From Pseudokordiimonas caeni (GTDB lineage: Bacteria > Pseudomonadota > Alphaproteobacteria > Sphingomonadales > Kordiimonadaceae), in assembly GCF_026719705.1 (NCBI RefSeq), contig NZ_JAPPRR010000001.1, positions 1,031,255-1,095,254 on the forward strand: a stretch of 64,000 nucleotides of DNA. The letters run 5' to 3'. The notes beneath the pieces were generated by a model. It made no database searches, had not been told where the DNA came from, and saw only the letters and a list, made by a program, of their open reading frames with translations. The translations under genes were made by a program, and so were the position numbers. Position 1 is the first letter of the stretch, and every line of letters begins with the position of its first letter. Of the stretch, positions 26,851-36,527 are shown one piece after another.

Positions 26851-26911
26851 GTTTCTGCGCTATGGTGGGCCCCACCAGATTTAAGGCGCATCAGGATTTG
26901 AGGGAATTCAG

Positions 26912-28183
26912 ATGAGACGTGTCGTTGTAACCGGTATGGGCATGGTGTCGCCGCTGGCGACCGGTGTTGAAAAAACTTGGGAAAGCCTCGTTGCAGGCAA
27001 ATCGGCAGCCACCCGGATCACCAAGTTTGAAGTGACCGATCTTCCTTGCCAGATCGGTTGCGAAGTGGTGCACGGCGACGGTACGGGCCGCACCTTCAAC
27101 CCGGACGACTGGATGGCGCCCAAAGACCAGCGCCGCGTCGATCCTTTCATTCTTTACGGCATGGCCGCCGCGACCCAGGCGGTCGAAGATGCTGGCTGGA
27201 CTGAACCGAGCGAAGAGGAAAAGATCCGCACCGGCGTGATGATCGGTGCCGGCATCGGCGGCCTGCAGTGGATCGCCGAAACCTCGCTCATCCTCAACGA
27301 GCGCGGCCACCGCAAGGTGAGCCCGCACTTTATCGCTGGTTCGATCATCAATCTCGTGTCCGGCAACCTGTCGATCAAATACGGTTTCAAGGGCCCGAAC
27401 CATTCGGTGGTGACCGCCTGTGCGACCGGCACGCACGCCATTGGCGACGCGGCCCGCCTGATCGCACTTGATGACGCCGACGTCATGATTGCGGGCGGCG
27501 CAGAGGCATCTGTTTGCGCCATCGCTTATGCCGGTTTCAGCCAGGCCCGTGCGCTGGCCACCGCATTCAATGATACGCCTGAAAAGGCATCGCGCCCCTG
27601 GGATCAGGACCGTGACGGCTTCGTGATGGGCGAGGGCGCCGGTGTGGTTGTCCTTGAAGAGCTTGAACATGCCAAGAAGCGCGGCGCCAAGATTTACGGC
27701 GAAGTGATCGGCTATGGCATGTCCGGTGACGGTTATCACGTCACGGCCCCGGCCCCTGATGGATCGGGCGGTTACCGCGCCATGGAAGCCGCAATCAAGC
27801 GCGCCGGCATTGCAGCGGGCGATATCGATTATATCAACGCCCATGGTACCTCGACGCCGCTTGGCGACGAGATCGAGTTTGGCGCTGTGAAGCGCCTGCT
27901 GGGCGATGCGGCGTCCAAGGTTGCCATGTCCTCCACCAAGTCGGCCATTGGCCACCTTCTGGGGGCCGCCGGTGCCGTGGAAGCCATCTTCTCGATCCAG
28001 GCGATCAACAAGGGTGTCGTTCCGCCGACCCTGAACCTCGACAACCCGGCCGAATCGTGCACGGGCATCAACCTGGTGCCGCACACGGCGCAGGAGAAAA
28101 AGGTGAAGGTCGCGCTGTCGAACTCGTTCGGCTTTGGTGGCACCAACGCCTCGATCATCGTGCGCGCCTACGAAGGCGACTGA
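26912..28183 (+). CDS. fabF: 3-oxoacyl-ACP synthase II (KAS II)
   Basis: FabF condenses malonyl-ACP with acyl-ACP and governs unsaturated chain elongation. The 423-residue protein shows the catalytic cysteine in VTACATGTHAIGDAA (about residue 171) and the two histidines in NAHGTSTPLGD and KSAIGHLLGAAG. GAGGGAATTC precedes the ATG. Length and motifs distinguish it from FabB, although the two are similar. Confidence 0.95.
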   Translation: MRRVVVTGMGMVSPLATGVEKTWESLVAGKSAATRITKFEVTDLPCQIGCEVVHGDGTGRTFNPDDWMAPKDQRRVDPFILYGMAAATQAVEDAGWTEPSEEEKIRTGVMIGAGIGGLQWIAETSLILNERGHRKVSPHFIAGSIINLVSGNLSIKYGFKGPNHSVVTACATGTHAIGDAARLIALDDADVMIAGGAEASVCAIAYAGFSQARALATAFNDTPEKASRPWDQDRDGFVMGEGAGVVVLEELEHAKKRGAKIYGEVIGYGMSGDGYHVTAPAPDGSGGYRAMEAAIKRAGIAAGDIDYINAHGTSTPLGDEIEFGAVKRLLGDAASKVAMSSTKSAIGHLLGAAGAVEAIFSIQAINKGVVPPTLNLDNPAESCTGINLVPHTAQEKKVKVALSNSFGFGGTNASIIVRAYEGD

Positions 28184-28193
28184 TCCAATCAGA

Positions 28194-28228
28194 ACACGCC
28201 GCGAGGACCATGAACCCTCGCGGCGTGT
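28194..28228 (+). terminator. Long hairpin between fabF and mltG
   Basis: ACACGCCGCGAGG (28194-28206) and CCTCGCGGCGTGT (28216-28228) make a perfect 13-bp stem with a nine-base loop. No long T run follows, so it may attenuate transcription or protect the fabF 3' end rather than fully terminate. Confidence 0.6.
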
Positions 28229-28249
28229 CTTCCTTTCGGGAAAGTACGG

Positions 28250-29224
28250 ATGTTTCTGAAGCTTCTGCGGCTTGCAGGCTTTCTGGTCCTATTTCTCGTC
28301 ATCGTCGGTGGCGTGCTTGGCGCCGCGCTTTCGCGCGTGATGATGCTGCCCTCGGCCAACACCCAGAATGAATATGTCTATCTGGCGCCCGGCCAGGGTG
28401 TGTTGCGTGCCGCATATCTCAGTGCCGACGCTGCCCGTAGCTGGCAGGTGCGCAACATTGTGCTCGTTGCCGGTGTGATGGGGATCGAGCGGCAGTTGAA
28501 AGCCGGCGAATATGAGCTGAAGCCGGGCACAAAGCTCATTGACCATCTGGCGACGATGCGCGACGGCGACACGTTCAAACGCCGCGTGGCGGTACCTGAA
28601 GGCCTTTCAAGCGCGCAGGTCGTGTCGCTTCTCAAGGATGCCTTCGGGCTCGAGCTTGAAGGGCTCACCGAGCCTGCCGAGGGCAGTTTGCAGCCCGATA
28701 CATGGTTTTACGAGCGCGGCAACACGGCGAAGGCGCTTGTTGCCCGGATGCAAGCAGCGCAAGCGGCCTTCCTGAAGGAGGCGTGGGAAGTTCGCGCGCC
28801 GGGCCTGCCGTTCAAAAGCCCGGAAGAAGCCTTGATTCTTGCCTCCATCGTCGAGAAGGAGACGGGCGTGGCGAGCGAGCGGCCTTTGGTTGCCGCGGTT
28901 TTCGTCAACCGATTGAAGAAGGGGATGCGCCTGCAATCGGACCCCACTGTTGTTTATGGCGTCAACGGCGGCCAGCCGCTCGGTCGGCCGATCCGCAAAA
29001 GCGATCTTGCCGCAGACAATTCCTATAATACCTATGTGATCAAGGGCTTGCCGCCCACTCCCATCGCCAATCCGGGGCGAGAGGCAATCAAGGCGGTGCT
29101 GGATCCTGCTCCCGTCGACTATCTCTATTTTGTGGCTGATGGTACGGGCGGGCATGCCTTTGCCCGCACCCACAATGAGCATTTGAAGAATGTGGCTGCG
29201 TGGCGGCGGCTGAGCCAGCGGTAA
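28250..29224 (+). CDS. mltG: Endolytic murein transglycosylase MltG (YceG)
   Basis: MltG cuts nascent glycan strands and sets their length. The 324-residue protein begins with a membrane helix (LAGFLVLFLVIVGGVLGAAL), then a LysM-like small domain, then the catalytic region. ASIVEKETG contains the catalytic glutamate, and VFVNRLKKGMRLQSDPTVVYG and TPIANPG are the other family motifs. It follows fabF by 66 bases. In E. coli the gene lies between pabC and tmk and near fab genes, consistent with this context. Confidence 0.95.
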   Translation: MFLKLLRLAGFLVLFLVIVGGVLGAALSRVMMLPSANTQNEYVYLAPGQGVLRAAYLSADAARSWQVRNIVLVAGVMGIERQLKAGEYELKPGTKLIDHLATMRDGDTFKRRVAVPEGLSSAQVVSLLKDAFGLELEGLTEPAEGSLQPDTWFYERGNTAKALVARMQAAQAAFLKEAWEVRAPGLPFKSPEEALILASIVEKETGVASERPLVAAVFVNRLKKGMRLQSDPTVVYGVNGGQPLGRPIRKSDLAADNSYNTYVIKGLPPTPIANPGREAIKAVLDPAPVDYLYFVADGTGGHAFARTHNEHLKNVAAWRRLSQR

Positions 29225-29292
29225 GCCGTTTTCGCTTTTCTGTATGGCCCAAGCCGGTATAGTGCCCCGCTATCCCATGATGGAGTGACCCC

Positions 29293-30180
29293 ATGAACCT
29301 GATGAGCATGACAGGATTTGCCCGCGCCAGCGGCGAAGGCCTTGGCTACCGCTGGGTCGTGGAGGCAAAAAGCGTCAATGCCAAGGGGCTTGAGGTCCGC
29401 GTCAAACTGCCGGGCACGCTTGATTCCATTGATATCGAACTGAAACGCCGTGCGGGTCTGATGCTGAAGCGCGGCACGCTCTTTGTGAATATCAATCTTG
29501 ATCGCGGTGAGGCGGCGGAAGGTTTCTCGATCAACGAGGAACGCCTGGCGGCACTTGTGGCGCTTGCCGGCCGATATGACGGTACCAAGGGGATGGCGCC
29601 AGCGCGGCTGGATGGTTTGCTGATGGTGCGCGGGGTGATCGATTTTGCTGATGAAGCCCCGGACAGCGATACGCTTGATGCGCTCGGGAATGCGGTGCTG
29701 GCGAGCGTTGATGAGGCGCTCAAAGCGCTTGTGGAGGCGCGCCGGGACGAGGGTGGCCGGCTCGCGACAGTGCTGGCTGCCCAGTTGGACGATATCACGC
29801 GCCTGACGGGCGAGGCTGAAACACTGGCAAACGACCGGACAGAGCAGATGGTGGCCCGCTTCAAGGCGCAGGTTGAAAAGATGCTTGGCGGTGAAAAGCC
29901 GGTCGCGGACGAACGGCTGGCGCAGGAGATTGTCCTTCTTGCCGTAAAGGCTGATATCCGCGAGGAACTCGACAGGCTGGCCAGCCATATCGAGGAAGCC
30001 CGCCGGCTGATGGCGGATGAAGGCCCGGTAGGCCGCCGGCTCGATTTCCTCTGTCAGGAATTCAACCGCGAAGCCAACACGCTTTGTTCCAAATCCGGGG
30101 ACACGGCACTGACCCGTGTGGGCGTTGAGCTGAAAACCGTGATCGACCAGTTCCGCGAACAGATTCAGAATATCGAATAA
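29293..30180 (+). CDS. YicC family endoribonuclease
   Basis: The start MNLMSMTGFARASGE and the C-terminal GRRLDFLCQEFNREANTLCSKS, ending in IDQFREQIQNIE, are diagnostic of YicC (YicC_N plus DUF1732). E. coli YicC is an RNA endonuclease that affects small-RNA stability. The 295-residue length is normal. GGAG lies seven bases before the ATG. A -10-like TATAGT is at 29258-29263 with no good -35. It is followed by gmk, the usual neighbour of yicC in many proteobacteria. Confidence 0.94.
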   Translation: MNLMSMTGFARASGEGLGYRWVVEAKSVNAKGLEVRVKLPGTLDSIDIELKRRAGLMLKRGTLFVNINLDRGEAAEGFSINEERLAALVALAGRYDGTKGMAPARLDGLLMVRGVIDFADEAPDSDTLDALGNAVLASVDEALKALVEARRDEGGRLATVLAAQLDDITRLTGEAETLANDRTEQMVARFKAQVEKMLGGEKPVADERLAQEIVLLAVKADIREELDRLASHIEEARRLMADEGPVGRRLDFLCQEFNREANTLCSKSGDTALTRVGVELKTVIDQFREQIQNIE

Positions 30181-30208
30181 TTAATGTACATGATGAGATA
30201 ATATAAAT

Positions 30209-30859
30209 ATGTCGCTGAAAAATCTTGAAAAACGTCGTGGCGTGATGCTTGTCCTTTCGTCGCCTTCGGGTGCGGGGAAAACGACCCTGACGCGGCGTCT
30301 GTTGGAGAATGATCCGCAGATTGTCAGCTCGGTTTCGGCCACTACACGGGAAGCGCGCCCCGGAGAGGTGCATGGGAAGGACTATTATTTCATCAGCCAC
30401 GACCGCTTCAAGGACATGGTCGACAATGGCGAATTCCTTGAGCATGCAAACGTGTTCGATAACCGCTACGGCACGCCGCGCGGCCCGGTGATGGAGGCCC
30501 TGAAAAACGGCAAGGACATCATTTTCGATATCGACTGGCAGGGCACCCAGCAGCTGGCGGAAAGTGCGGCGGACGATCTCGTGCGTGTCTTCATCCTGCC
30601 GCCGTCGATTGGCGACCTTGAAAAGCGCCTGCGCAGCCGCGCACAGGATAGCGACGCTGTAGTCGAGAAGCGCATGGCGCGCTCGGCGGACGAGATCAGC
30701 CACTGGTCGGAATATGACTATGTGCTGGTGAACGACAATGTCGACGCCACGTTCCAGAAGCTTGTGCATATCCTGGAAGCCGAGCGCCTGAAGCGCCGTC
30801 GCCGCATCGGCCTGTCGGACTTTGCCCGCGAACTGATGGAAGAAGGCCGCAAGCGCTGA
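30209..30859 (+). CDS. gmk: Guanylate kinase
   Basis: Gmk phosphorylates GMP and dGMP to their diphosphates. The P-loop SSPSGAGKTTLTRRLL lies at residues about 17-32, and TTREARPGEVHGKDYYFIS, the GMP-binding segment, and IDWQGTQQL follow. The ATG at 30209 has no Shine-Dalgarno; the upstream 28 bases are AT-rich (GATAATATAAAT). A later in-frame ATG opening MLVLSSPSG exists but would leave a very short start. The TGA directly abuts the rsmA stop on the other strand. Confidence 0.95.
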   Translation: MSLKNLEKRRGVMLVLSSPSGAGKTTLTRRLLENDPQIVSSVSATTREARPGEVHGKDYYFISHDRFKDMVDNGEFLEHANVFDNRYGTPRGPVMEALKNGKDIIFDIDWQGTQQLAESAADDLVRVFILPPSIGDLEKRLRSRAQDSDAVVEKRMARSADEISHWSEYDYVLVNDNVDATFQKLVHILEAERLKRRRRIGLSDFARELMEEGRKR

Positions 30860-31720
30860 TTAGCGCGCGGCTTTCATCTCGGAATAGATTTTCGTCAGGC
30901 GCACAAAGTCGGCAACGCTCAGCGTTTCGGCGCGTGCCGTGGGGTCGATCCCTGCGGCTTCCAGAAGCGGTTCAGGTGGTACCGCCAAGCCCTTGAGGCT
31001 GGCGCGCAGCATCTTGCGGCGCTGGTTGAAGGCGCGTTCTACCACCAGTTCAAGGTCCGCGAGCTTCACGCCCGGGTCGATGGGCTCGCCCGGCACATAA
31101 TGGATGATCGCACTTGTCACCTTCGGGGGCGGCGTGAAGGCGGCTGCCGGCACATTGAAGGCGATCCGTGCCTTGCCACGCCACTGCGCCAGCACCGAAA
31201 GGCGCCCATAGGCCTTGCTGCCGGGGGCCGCCACGATCCGTTCCGCCACCTCGCGCTGGAACATCAGCGTCAGCGACTTGTAGAAGGGCGGCCAGGTTTC
31301 CTGCGTCAGCCAGCGGATCAGCAGCATGGTGCCGACGTTATAGGGAAGGTTCGAGGCGATATGGATATCTTCGCCGGGGACGGCTGCGAGCGCCGCCGGT
31401 TCGTCGATTGTCATCGCATCGCCTTCGATCACCGTCAGGCGGCCGTCGAAGGCGTCGCTGATGTCAGCAAGGGCAGGCAGGCAGCGCCGGTCCATCTCCA
31501 CCGCCACCACGCGCTTGGCGCCTTCGGTGAGAAGGGCGCGGGTCAGGCCGCCGGGGCCGGGGCCGACCTCATAGACGACTGAGTTTGAAAGATCACCCGC
31601 CACTCGCGCGATGCGCCCTGTGAGGTTAAGGTCCAGAAGGAAGTTCTGCCCGAACGACTTTTTGGCGCGCAGTTCATACTTGTTGATGACCTCACGCAAG
31701 GGGGGCAGGGCGTCAGCCAT
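30860..31720 (-). CDS. rsmA: 16S rRNA dimethyladenosine transferase RsmA (KsgA)
   Basis: RsmA dimethylates two adjacent adenines in the 3' hairpin of 16S rRNA, a late check on small-subunit assembly. Motifs seen are [11 protein letters not shown], the SAM-binding [12 protein letters not shown] and the catalytic NLPYNVGT. The 286-residue length is normal. Its start overlaps pdxA by eight bases; pdxA-rsmA coupling is widely conserved. Confidence 0.96.
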   Translation of the reverse strand: MADALPPLREVINKYELRAKKSFGQNFLLDLNLTGRIARVAGDLSNSVVYEVGPGPGGLTRALLTEGAKRVVAVEMDRRCLPALADISDAFDGRLTVIEGDAMTIDEPAALAAVPGEDIHIASNLPYNVGTMLLIRWLTQETWPPFYKSLTLMFQREVAERIVAAPGSKAYGRLSVLAQWRGKARIAFNVPAAAFTPPPKVTSAIIHYVPGEPIDPGVKLADLELVVERAFNQRRKMLRASLKGLAVPPEPLLEAAGIDPTARAETLSVADFVRLTKIYSEMKAAR

Positions 31721-32717
31721 TCACGGCCTCCCGTGCGGCCATCGCGGCGGCTTCGCGGATGGCGGCAAGCATGCTGTCGGTGCGGGCCTTGCCGGTGCCG
31801 GCAAGGCTCAGCGCCGTCCCGTGATCGGGCGAGGTGCGGATGATCGGCAGGCCGAGCGTGATATTGACCCCGCCATAGAAATCGAGCGTCTTCAGCGGTA
31901 CCAGAGCCTGATCGTGATACATGCAAAGGGCAACGTCATAGGCTGCGCGGGCGTCCGCATGGAACATCGTGTCTGCTGCATGAGGTCCGCTGACGGCAAT
32001 GCCTGCATCCTCGAGCGCCCAGATGGCGGGCTGGATATGGGTGCCTTCCTCAATGCCAAGCGCGCCCCCTTCACCCGCGTGCGGGTTGAGGGCTGCAATG
32101 GCAATGCGAGGCGCATCAATGCCGAAGCGTGCCTTCAGGTCATGCGCGGCGGTGAGGCCTGCATGCACGATGGCCGCGCTCGTCAGCTTTGCGGGAACGT
32201 CTTTCAGCGCCATGTGGATCGTTACCGGGATGACCCTGAGCCCTTCGGTGGCGAGCATCATCACAGCGTCCGATGCGGGTAGGTCGAGCCGTTCAGCCAG
32301 ATATTCGGTGTGGCCGGGGGCAGTGAAGCCGGCGGCATAGAGCGCCGATTTCTGGATCGGGCAGGTGACGACGCCTGCAACCTTGCCTTCTGAGGCCAGT
32401 TCAACAGCCTTGTCGATGGCTGCGATAACGATAGGGGCACTTGCCGGGTCAATCACGCCGGGCGTGACATTCTTCAGGGCAGGGCCCGCTTTCAACACCG
32501 GGATGGCCTTGTCAAAAACAGCTGTGGCTTCAGCCGCGTCTTCAATTTCGGTAACAGGAAGGTCGCTGTCATGAGCGAGAAGCGCGGATTTGCAGCCGAT
32601 GAACACAAAGGCGGGCAGGGCGAGGGGCTTGCGGTCCTTCCAAAGGCGCACCACAAGTTCCGGCCCCACCCCCGCGGGCTCCCCCATGGTGATGGCAAGC
32701 GGCAGGGCGGCTTTCAA
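31713..32717 (-). CDS. pdxA: 4-hydroxythreonine-4-phosphate dehydrogenase
   Basis: PdxA oxidises 4-phospho-hydroxythreonine in the DXP-dependent vitamin B6 pathway. Metal-binding histidines are visible in [21 protein letters not shown] and the region around PGHTEYLA; the C-terminal TSPDHGTAL is also conserved. It is 334 residues and four bases downstream of surA. The lptD-surA-pdxA-rsmA order is standard. Confidence 0.95.
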   Translation of the reverse strand: MKAALPLAITMGEPAGVGPELVVRLWKDRKPLALPAFVFIGCKSALLAHDSDLPVTEIEDAAEATAVFDKAIPVLKAGPALKNVTPGVIDPASAPIVIAAIDKAVELASEGKVAGVVTCPIQKSALYAAGFTAPGHTEYLAERLDLPASDAVMMLATEGLRVIPVTIHMALKDVPAKLTSAAIVHAGLTAAHDLKARFGIDAPRIAIAALNPHAGEGGALGIEEGTHIQPAIWALEDAGIAVSGPHAADTMFHADARAAYDVALCMYHDQALVPLKTLDFYGGVNITLGLPIIRTSPDHGTALSLAGTGKARTDSMLAAIREAAAMAAREAVNG

Positions 32718-32721
32718 AGGG

Positions 32722-33996
32722 TCACCGGTAGTCGATGATCGATTTGCGGCGGATGTCGCGGAGATAGCGGCGGGCCATCATGGACAGGCGCTGCTGTTCG
32801 ATCTGGTCATAGATCGCATCGAACTCGGGCTCCTGCACTTCCGGCTCGCGGCGGTCGCAAAGCAGGAGGACGCGCCAGCCATCCGGCATCTTCTGCAGGG
32901 TCGTGGCATCACCGATCTCGAGCTTCTCGACTTCGCCGCGCACGTCCGGTTGCAGGTCCCGAATGCGCAGGAGGCCAACCTCCGGCGGCATGTCGGCGCC
33001 GGATTCGTCCACATAGCGGGAAACCGCCCCGCAGGAGGTATCCTCCTTGTGCAGATTGTTCGCGATGAGTTCAAAGCGGGCAACCGCATCGGCGTCTGCG
33101 AGCTTTTCCTGGCTGAGGCCGATCTGGCGCAGGCTGACCTGCGCGTCGAGCGGATCGGCGGTCAGCACACGGCGGCGGTCGCGCAGGGCCAGAATGAGAT
33201 AGCCACCGGCGGTGCGCACCGGGTCAGCGACTTCACCGACACCGATGTTTTCAATGGCGGCGGACTGATACCTGTCCAGGTCGTCGGCAGTCAACCAGCC
33301 AAGATCGCCCCCGACGGCGGCCGAGGATGATGCTGAAAGCTGCTGGGCGATTTCGGGGAAGGAAGCGCCGCCGCGGATACGCGAGACAAGTTCCTCGGCG
33401 TTCGCTTTCACGCTCGCTTCCTGTTCGGGCGAGTCGACAAGAAGCACGATCTCGCCAAGACGGAGTTCGAACTTGCCCTTGTTATCGTAGATGCGCTTGA
33501 TGGTGGCCTCGACTTCTTCGTCGGACACACTCACAAAGGAGCCCATGCGGCCCTGCACGAGGCGGGACCAGACGATTTCGGCTTCCATCTGTTCCATCAT
33601 CGTTTTCTTGCTGGAGCCGATGTTGGCGAGGGCCTGCTCGAACTGTTCCGGGGTCTGGCCCATGCCCTGCGAGCGGCGGGCGAAATAGCTTTCAAGCTCG
33701 GCGTCGCTGATTTCCAGCTCGAACTGTTTGGCTTCCTGGATTTCAAGCTTTTCGTCGACCATCGAGCGGATGACCTGCTCGCGCACCCGCAGGAATTCCT
33801 CTTCGGTACGGATGCCGCCGGAAATCGCGATCACGAGGCGCAGGCGCTGGTCGATATCGAAGGAAGTGATGGGCTCGTCATTGACCAGAACCTCAACGCT
33901 GTTCAGCGCCTGCTGGGCAGCCACTGGCTGGATGGCGCACAGGCACCCTGCAAGTGCCAGAATGCCGTTCTTCCAGCTTTTGAAAGAGGTTGTCAT
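32722..33996 (-). CDS. surA: Periplasmic chaperone/peptidyl-prolyl isomerase SurA
   Basis: SurA escorts outer-membrane proteins such as LptD to the BAM complex. From ATG 33996 (AGGGAAG just upstream) it is 424 residues with a signal peptide ending in PVAA or AAQ. The N-terminal chaperone domain contains VNDEPITSFDIDQRL and a helix ending in LQRQ-like sequence. The parvulin domain near 175-275 includes GGDLGWL and GGYLILAL motifs, with a weaker second one. ATG 34023 is possible but would put the signal peptide further inside. It lies between lptD and pdxA. Confidence 0.92.
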   Translation of the reverse strand: MTTSFKSWKNGILALAGCLCAIQPVAAQQALNSVEVLVNDEPITSFDIDQRLRLVIAISGGIRTEEEFLRVREQVIRSMVDEKLEIQEAKQFELEISDAELESYFARRSQGMGQTPEQFEQALANIGSSKKTMMEQMEAEIVWSRLVQGRMGSFVSVSDEEVEATIKRIYDNKGKFELRLGEIVLLVDSPEQEASVKANAEELVSRIRGGASFPEIAQQLSASSSAAVGGDLGWLTADDLDRYQSAAIENIGVGEVADPVRTAGGYLILALRDRRRVLTADPLDAQVSLRQIGLSQEKLADADAVARFELIANNLHKEDTSCGAVSRYVDESGADMPPEVGLLRIRDLQPDVRGEVEKLEIGDATTLQKMPDGWRVLLLCDRREPEVQEPEFDAIYDQIEQQRLSMMARRYLRDIRRKSIIDYR

Positions 33997-34082
33997 ACGC
34001 TTCCCTGTATTCTTTACCGTCATCGAAGTCTTTCTTCCCGCCCTTTAACGACTGACCTTGTAGTCGGTTTCCGATGGCACGA

Positions 34083-36248
34083 CTAGCCCAAATTCTTCAG
34101 CTTCAGCCGGAACAGGATCGAGGTGCCGGGGTCGATATCGCGGTCCCGCGTGTAGGTTTTCCTGACCGTGGTGGAGAATTCCACACATTCGTCACGGTAG
34201 CCGAGGCCGATGTCATATTCGACCCCGTCCCAGCCATTTGTGAGGTTCTGGATGATCGAGCCATAAAGCCGCCATTCATCCGTTATCCCATAATGCGCGG
34301 TGGCACGCAGTTCCTCGCGGTCCTCACGGTCGTCAAGCTCGAACTGGGCCAGGCCCCGGTCGAGGTTGAGATATCCAAGCGTGATGGCGCTTTTTGTGCC
34401 ACCAACGCGCAGGCTCACTTCATTGCGGCGAAGCGCCAGCGAGCTTTCATCCATGCGGAAGGCATGCTGGATATCCAGCCAGTCCTTGTAGCTGACAAGG
34501 GTGCGTACCACGATGTCCGACACATCGCCCTCAAGGCCGGTGCCATCGTCAAACTCGGAGCCGTCCCCGGTGATCCGGTAGGCCTGACCCACAAGGACGT
34601 GGCTCAGCCAGTCGCTGCTTTCATAGCGCCAGCGCAGGCCGGCGGTGACGCGTGAACCTTCTTCCCAGAGATCGTAGCCCGAGGCCCGCTCAGCCGAAAA
34701 GATGTTCAGCTCGTTCAGTTCGAACGCACGGCTGTCCTCATTCACCAGATCAAGCGGGGAGCCGCGCGCAGGCGACAGCGTCACCTCAAGGATCGGCTCC
34801 AGCACATGTGTGCCATTGGCGCCGTAACGTACCAGCGGATAGGTGGCGCTGCCGGTGATCCGCGAAAGGCCGCGGAAGGTGGTGCCGCCGTCGCCGCCAA
34901 ACTCGGGGTCGTCGGGCTCGTTGGCGTCGGTGATATAATAGGCGTCGCCCCGGATCAGGGCGTCGGCATCGAAGACAAAACCGCTGTCAGCAATCCAGCG
35001 GCGGCGCCAGTTACCGGAAATCGACAGGCGGTTGGTATCCAGCCCGTCCGTCCGGTGCAGCATCAGCGCATTGGCCTTCAGGCTGACCGTGCCGCCGATC
35101 GGCACTGCGTCGGTCACATATTCCGCCTGCAGGAGGGGCAGCACGAAGCCGGTCTTGCCCGAAATGTCTTCCTGTCGAAGGCCCTGAAAGGCCATAGCAC
35201 TGGCGCCCACATAGGAGCGTCCGAAGAAGCCTTCAAAGTTATAGTCGCTGATCAGCGTATCGACTTTCGAGAAGTCGTAGCGGCGAAGATACGTATCGTC
35301 CGACGCCCAGTTGATCTGGTAGGTCGAACGCCAGTTGCTGTCGTGCTGGAAACGGCCTTCGGACGAGAAGTGACCGCGCACGGTGTTTTCGCCTGTATCT
35401 ACGCCGTTTTCGTCATAATCGTTGGCAGGCGTGGCGCTACCGCTGATTTCATACTGGCCGATACCGACATGCTGGCGATATTCGCCGGCGAGGATCACAC
35501 CTTCTTTCGAGGTGAGGATCGGCGTCAGGGTCGCATCGATGCTGGGGTTGAAAACCTGATAATAGGGAAACGCGGCAACAACGCCGAGTTCCTTGGTGGT
35601 TTTCAGGTCCGGCGGCAGGAGGCCACTGGCGCGCTTCTGCTCAGGATCCGGATGCGAGAAATAGGGGGTCCAGAGGACCGGCACACCCAACACTTCAAGC
35701 CGGGCGTCGCGGTAGGTGAGGCGCTTCTTGCCGGCATCATGGACGACTTCCACAGCCTTGATCTGCCAAAGCGGCGGGCGGCTGTCGCCTTCGCACACCT
35801 TGCAGGGGCTGAAGACGGCGAGATCCAGCTCGGTGCGGCCGGTATTCTCGTCGTGCATAGCGCTTTTGGCCGCAACCTGCGCGCCGTCCGCCAGCAGGAG
35901 GCGGATATCTTCGACAAAGGCACGTTTCAGATTGTCGGTCAGTTCGATCTGCGGCGCGACGATCCGGTTGCCATCCTTCATGGTCAGTGTCACGGCACCG
36001 TGCGCGCTCGCCTCGCCGGTTTTCTCGCTGTAGCGGATTTCACCGGCCTCCAGCACCATGCCGTCATGCACAAGTTTCACGCGGCCAAGGGCGCGGGCCT
36101 CGCCCGTGTCGGCATCATAGGTCAGGAGATCGGCGCTCAGTTCCACCTCGCCTTTTTCCTGGGCATGGGCTGCAGGGCTGAGCATGCTGCCCGCCAGAAG
36201 GCTGGCGGCAAGGGCCGATCTTGAGAAAGCTTTGCGGATGGCAGGCAA
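34083..36248 (-). CDS. lptD: LPS-assembly protein LptD
   Basis: LptD is the outer-membrane barrel that inserts lipopolysaccharide with LptE. A signal peptide ends at AHAQ (about residue 30). An OstA/LptA-like jellyroll follows (residues ~35-150), then FSPCKVCEGD and the LptD_C barrel with WTPYFSHPDPEQKRASGLLPP. Only three cysteines stand out: the CxxC pair and one near the C-terminus in YRDECVEFST, so one long-range disulfide is possible. The last strand ends in ILFRLKLKNLG, as outer-membrane barrels do. The usual lptF and lptG neighbours are not between it and pepA. Confidence 0.94.
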   Translation of the reverse strand: MPAIRKAFSRSALAASLLAGSMLSPAAHAQEKGEVELSADLLTYDADTGEARALGRVKLVHDGMVLEAGEIRYSEKTGEASAHGAVTLTMKDGNRIVAPQIELTDNLKRAFVEDIRLLLADGAQVAAKSAMHDENTGRTELDLAVFSPCKVCEGDSRPPLWQIKAVEVVHDAGKKRLTYRDARLEVLGVPVLWTPYFSHPDPEQKRASGLLPPDLKTTKELGVVAAFPYYQVFNPSIDATLTPILTSKEGVILAGEYRQHVGIGQYEISGSATPANDYDENGVDTGENTVRGHFSSEGRFQHDSNWRSTYQINWASDDTYLRRYDFSKVDTLISDYNFEGFFGRSYVGASAMAFQGLRQEDISGKTGFVLPLLQAEYVTDAVPIGGTVSLKANALMLHRTDGLDTNRLSISGNWRRRWIADSGFVFDADALIRGDAYYITDANEPDDPEFGGDGGTTFRGLSRITGSATYPLVRYGANGTHVLEPILEVTLSPARGSPLDLVNEDSRAFELNELNIFSAERASGYDLWEEGSRVTAGLRWRYESSDWLSHVLVGQAYRITGDGSEFDDGTGLEGDVSDIVVRTLVSYKDWLDIQHAFRMDESSLALRRNEVSLRVGGTKSAITLGYLNLDRGLAQFELDDREDREELRATAHYGITDEWRLYGSIIQNLTNGWDGVEYDIGLGYRDECVEFSTTVRKTYTRDRDIDPGTSILFRLKLKNLG

Positions 36249-36285
36249 GGGGACGATCCGTGATAGTCAGGCAATATTCGCTTTG

Positions 36286-36314
36286 GTGATACCGGCTTGA
36301 TGCTGTCGCTGCAA
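36286..36314 (-). promoter_or_regulatory. Candidate promoter for lptD operon
   Basis: On the minus strand TTGCAG (36314-36309), a 17-base spacer and TATCAC (36291-36286) lie about 40 bases before the lptD start. The match is moderate. The rest of the 279-base gap to pepA shows no other clear signal. Confidence 0.35.
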
Positions 36315-36527
36315 TGAAGAAGCGAAGCGAGGGCGCCACCACAGCGGTAAAATGTGGCTTTTTTGGCAGTGAAGGTGAAAAGGGCGATGCCATGCCCTTG
36401 CCAAGACGTGGCTTTGGGGGCATCTAGTAACCTGTCTCCCGGCACCAGAACAGGGTGTCCAGCCTTGGCCGGTGGCCATTGCCGCCGCACGGATGCCGGG
36501 CCAACCGACAATCGGGACGAGGAATTC

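Noticed and set aside
36354-36527. N-terminal extension of pepA by 58 codons
   Set aside because: The extension lacks family similarity, and ATG 36528 has a good Shine-Dalgarno and the expected first residues.
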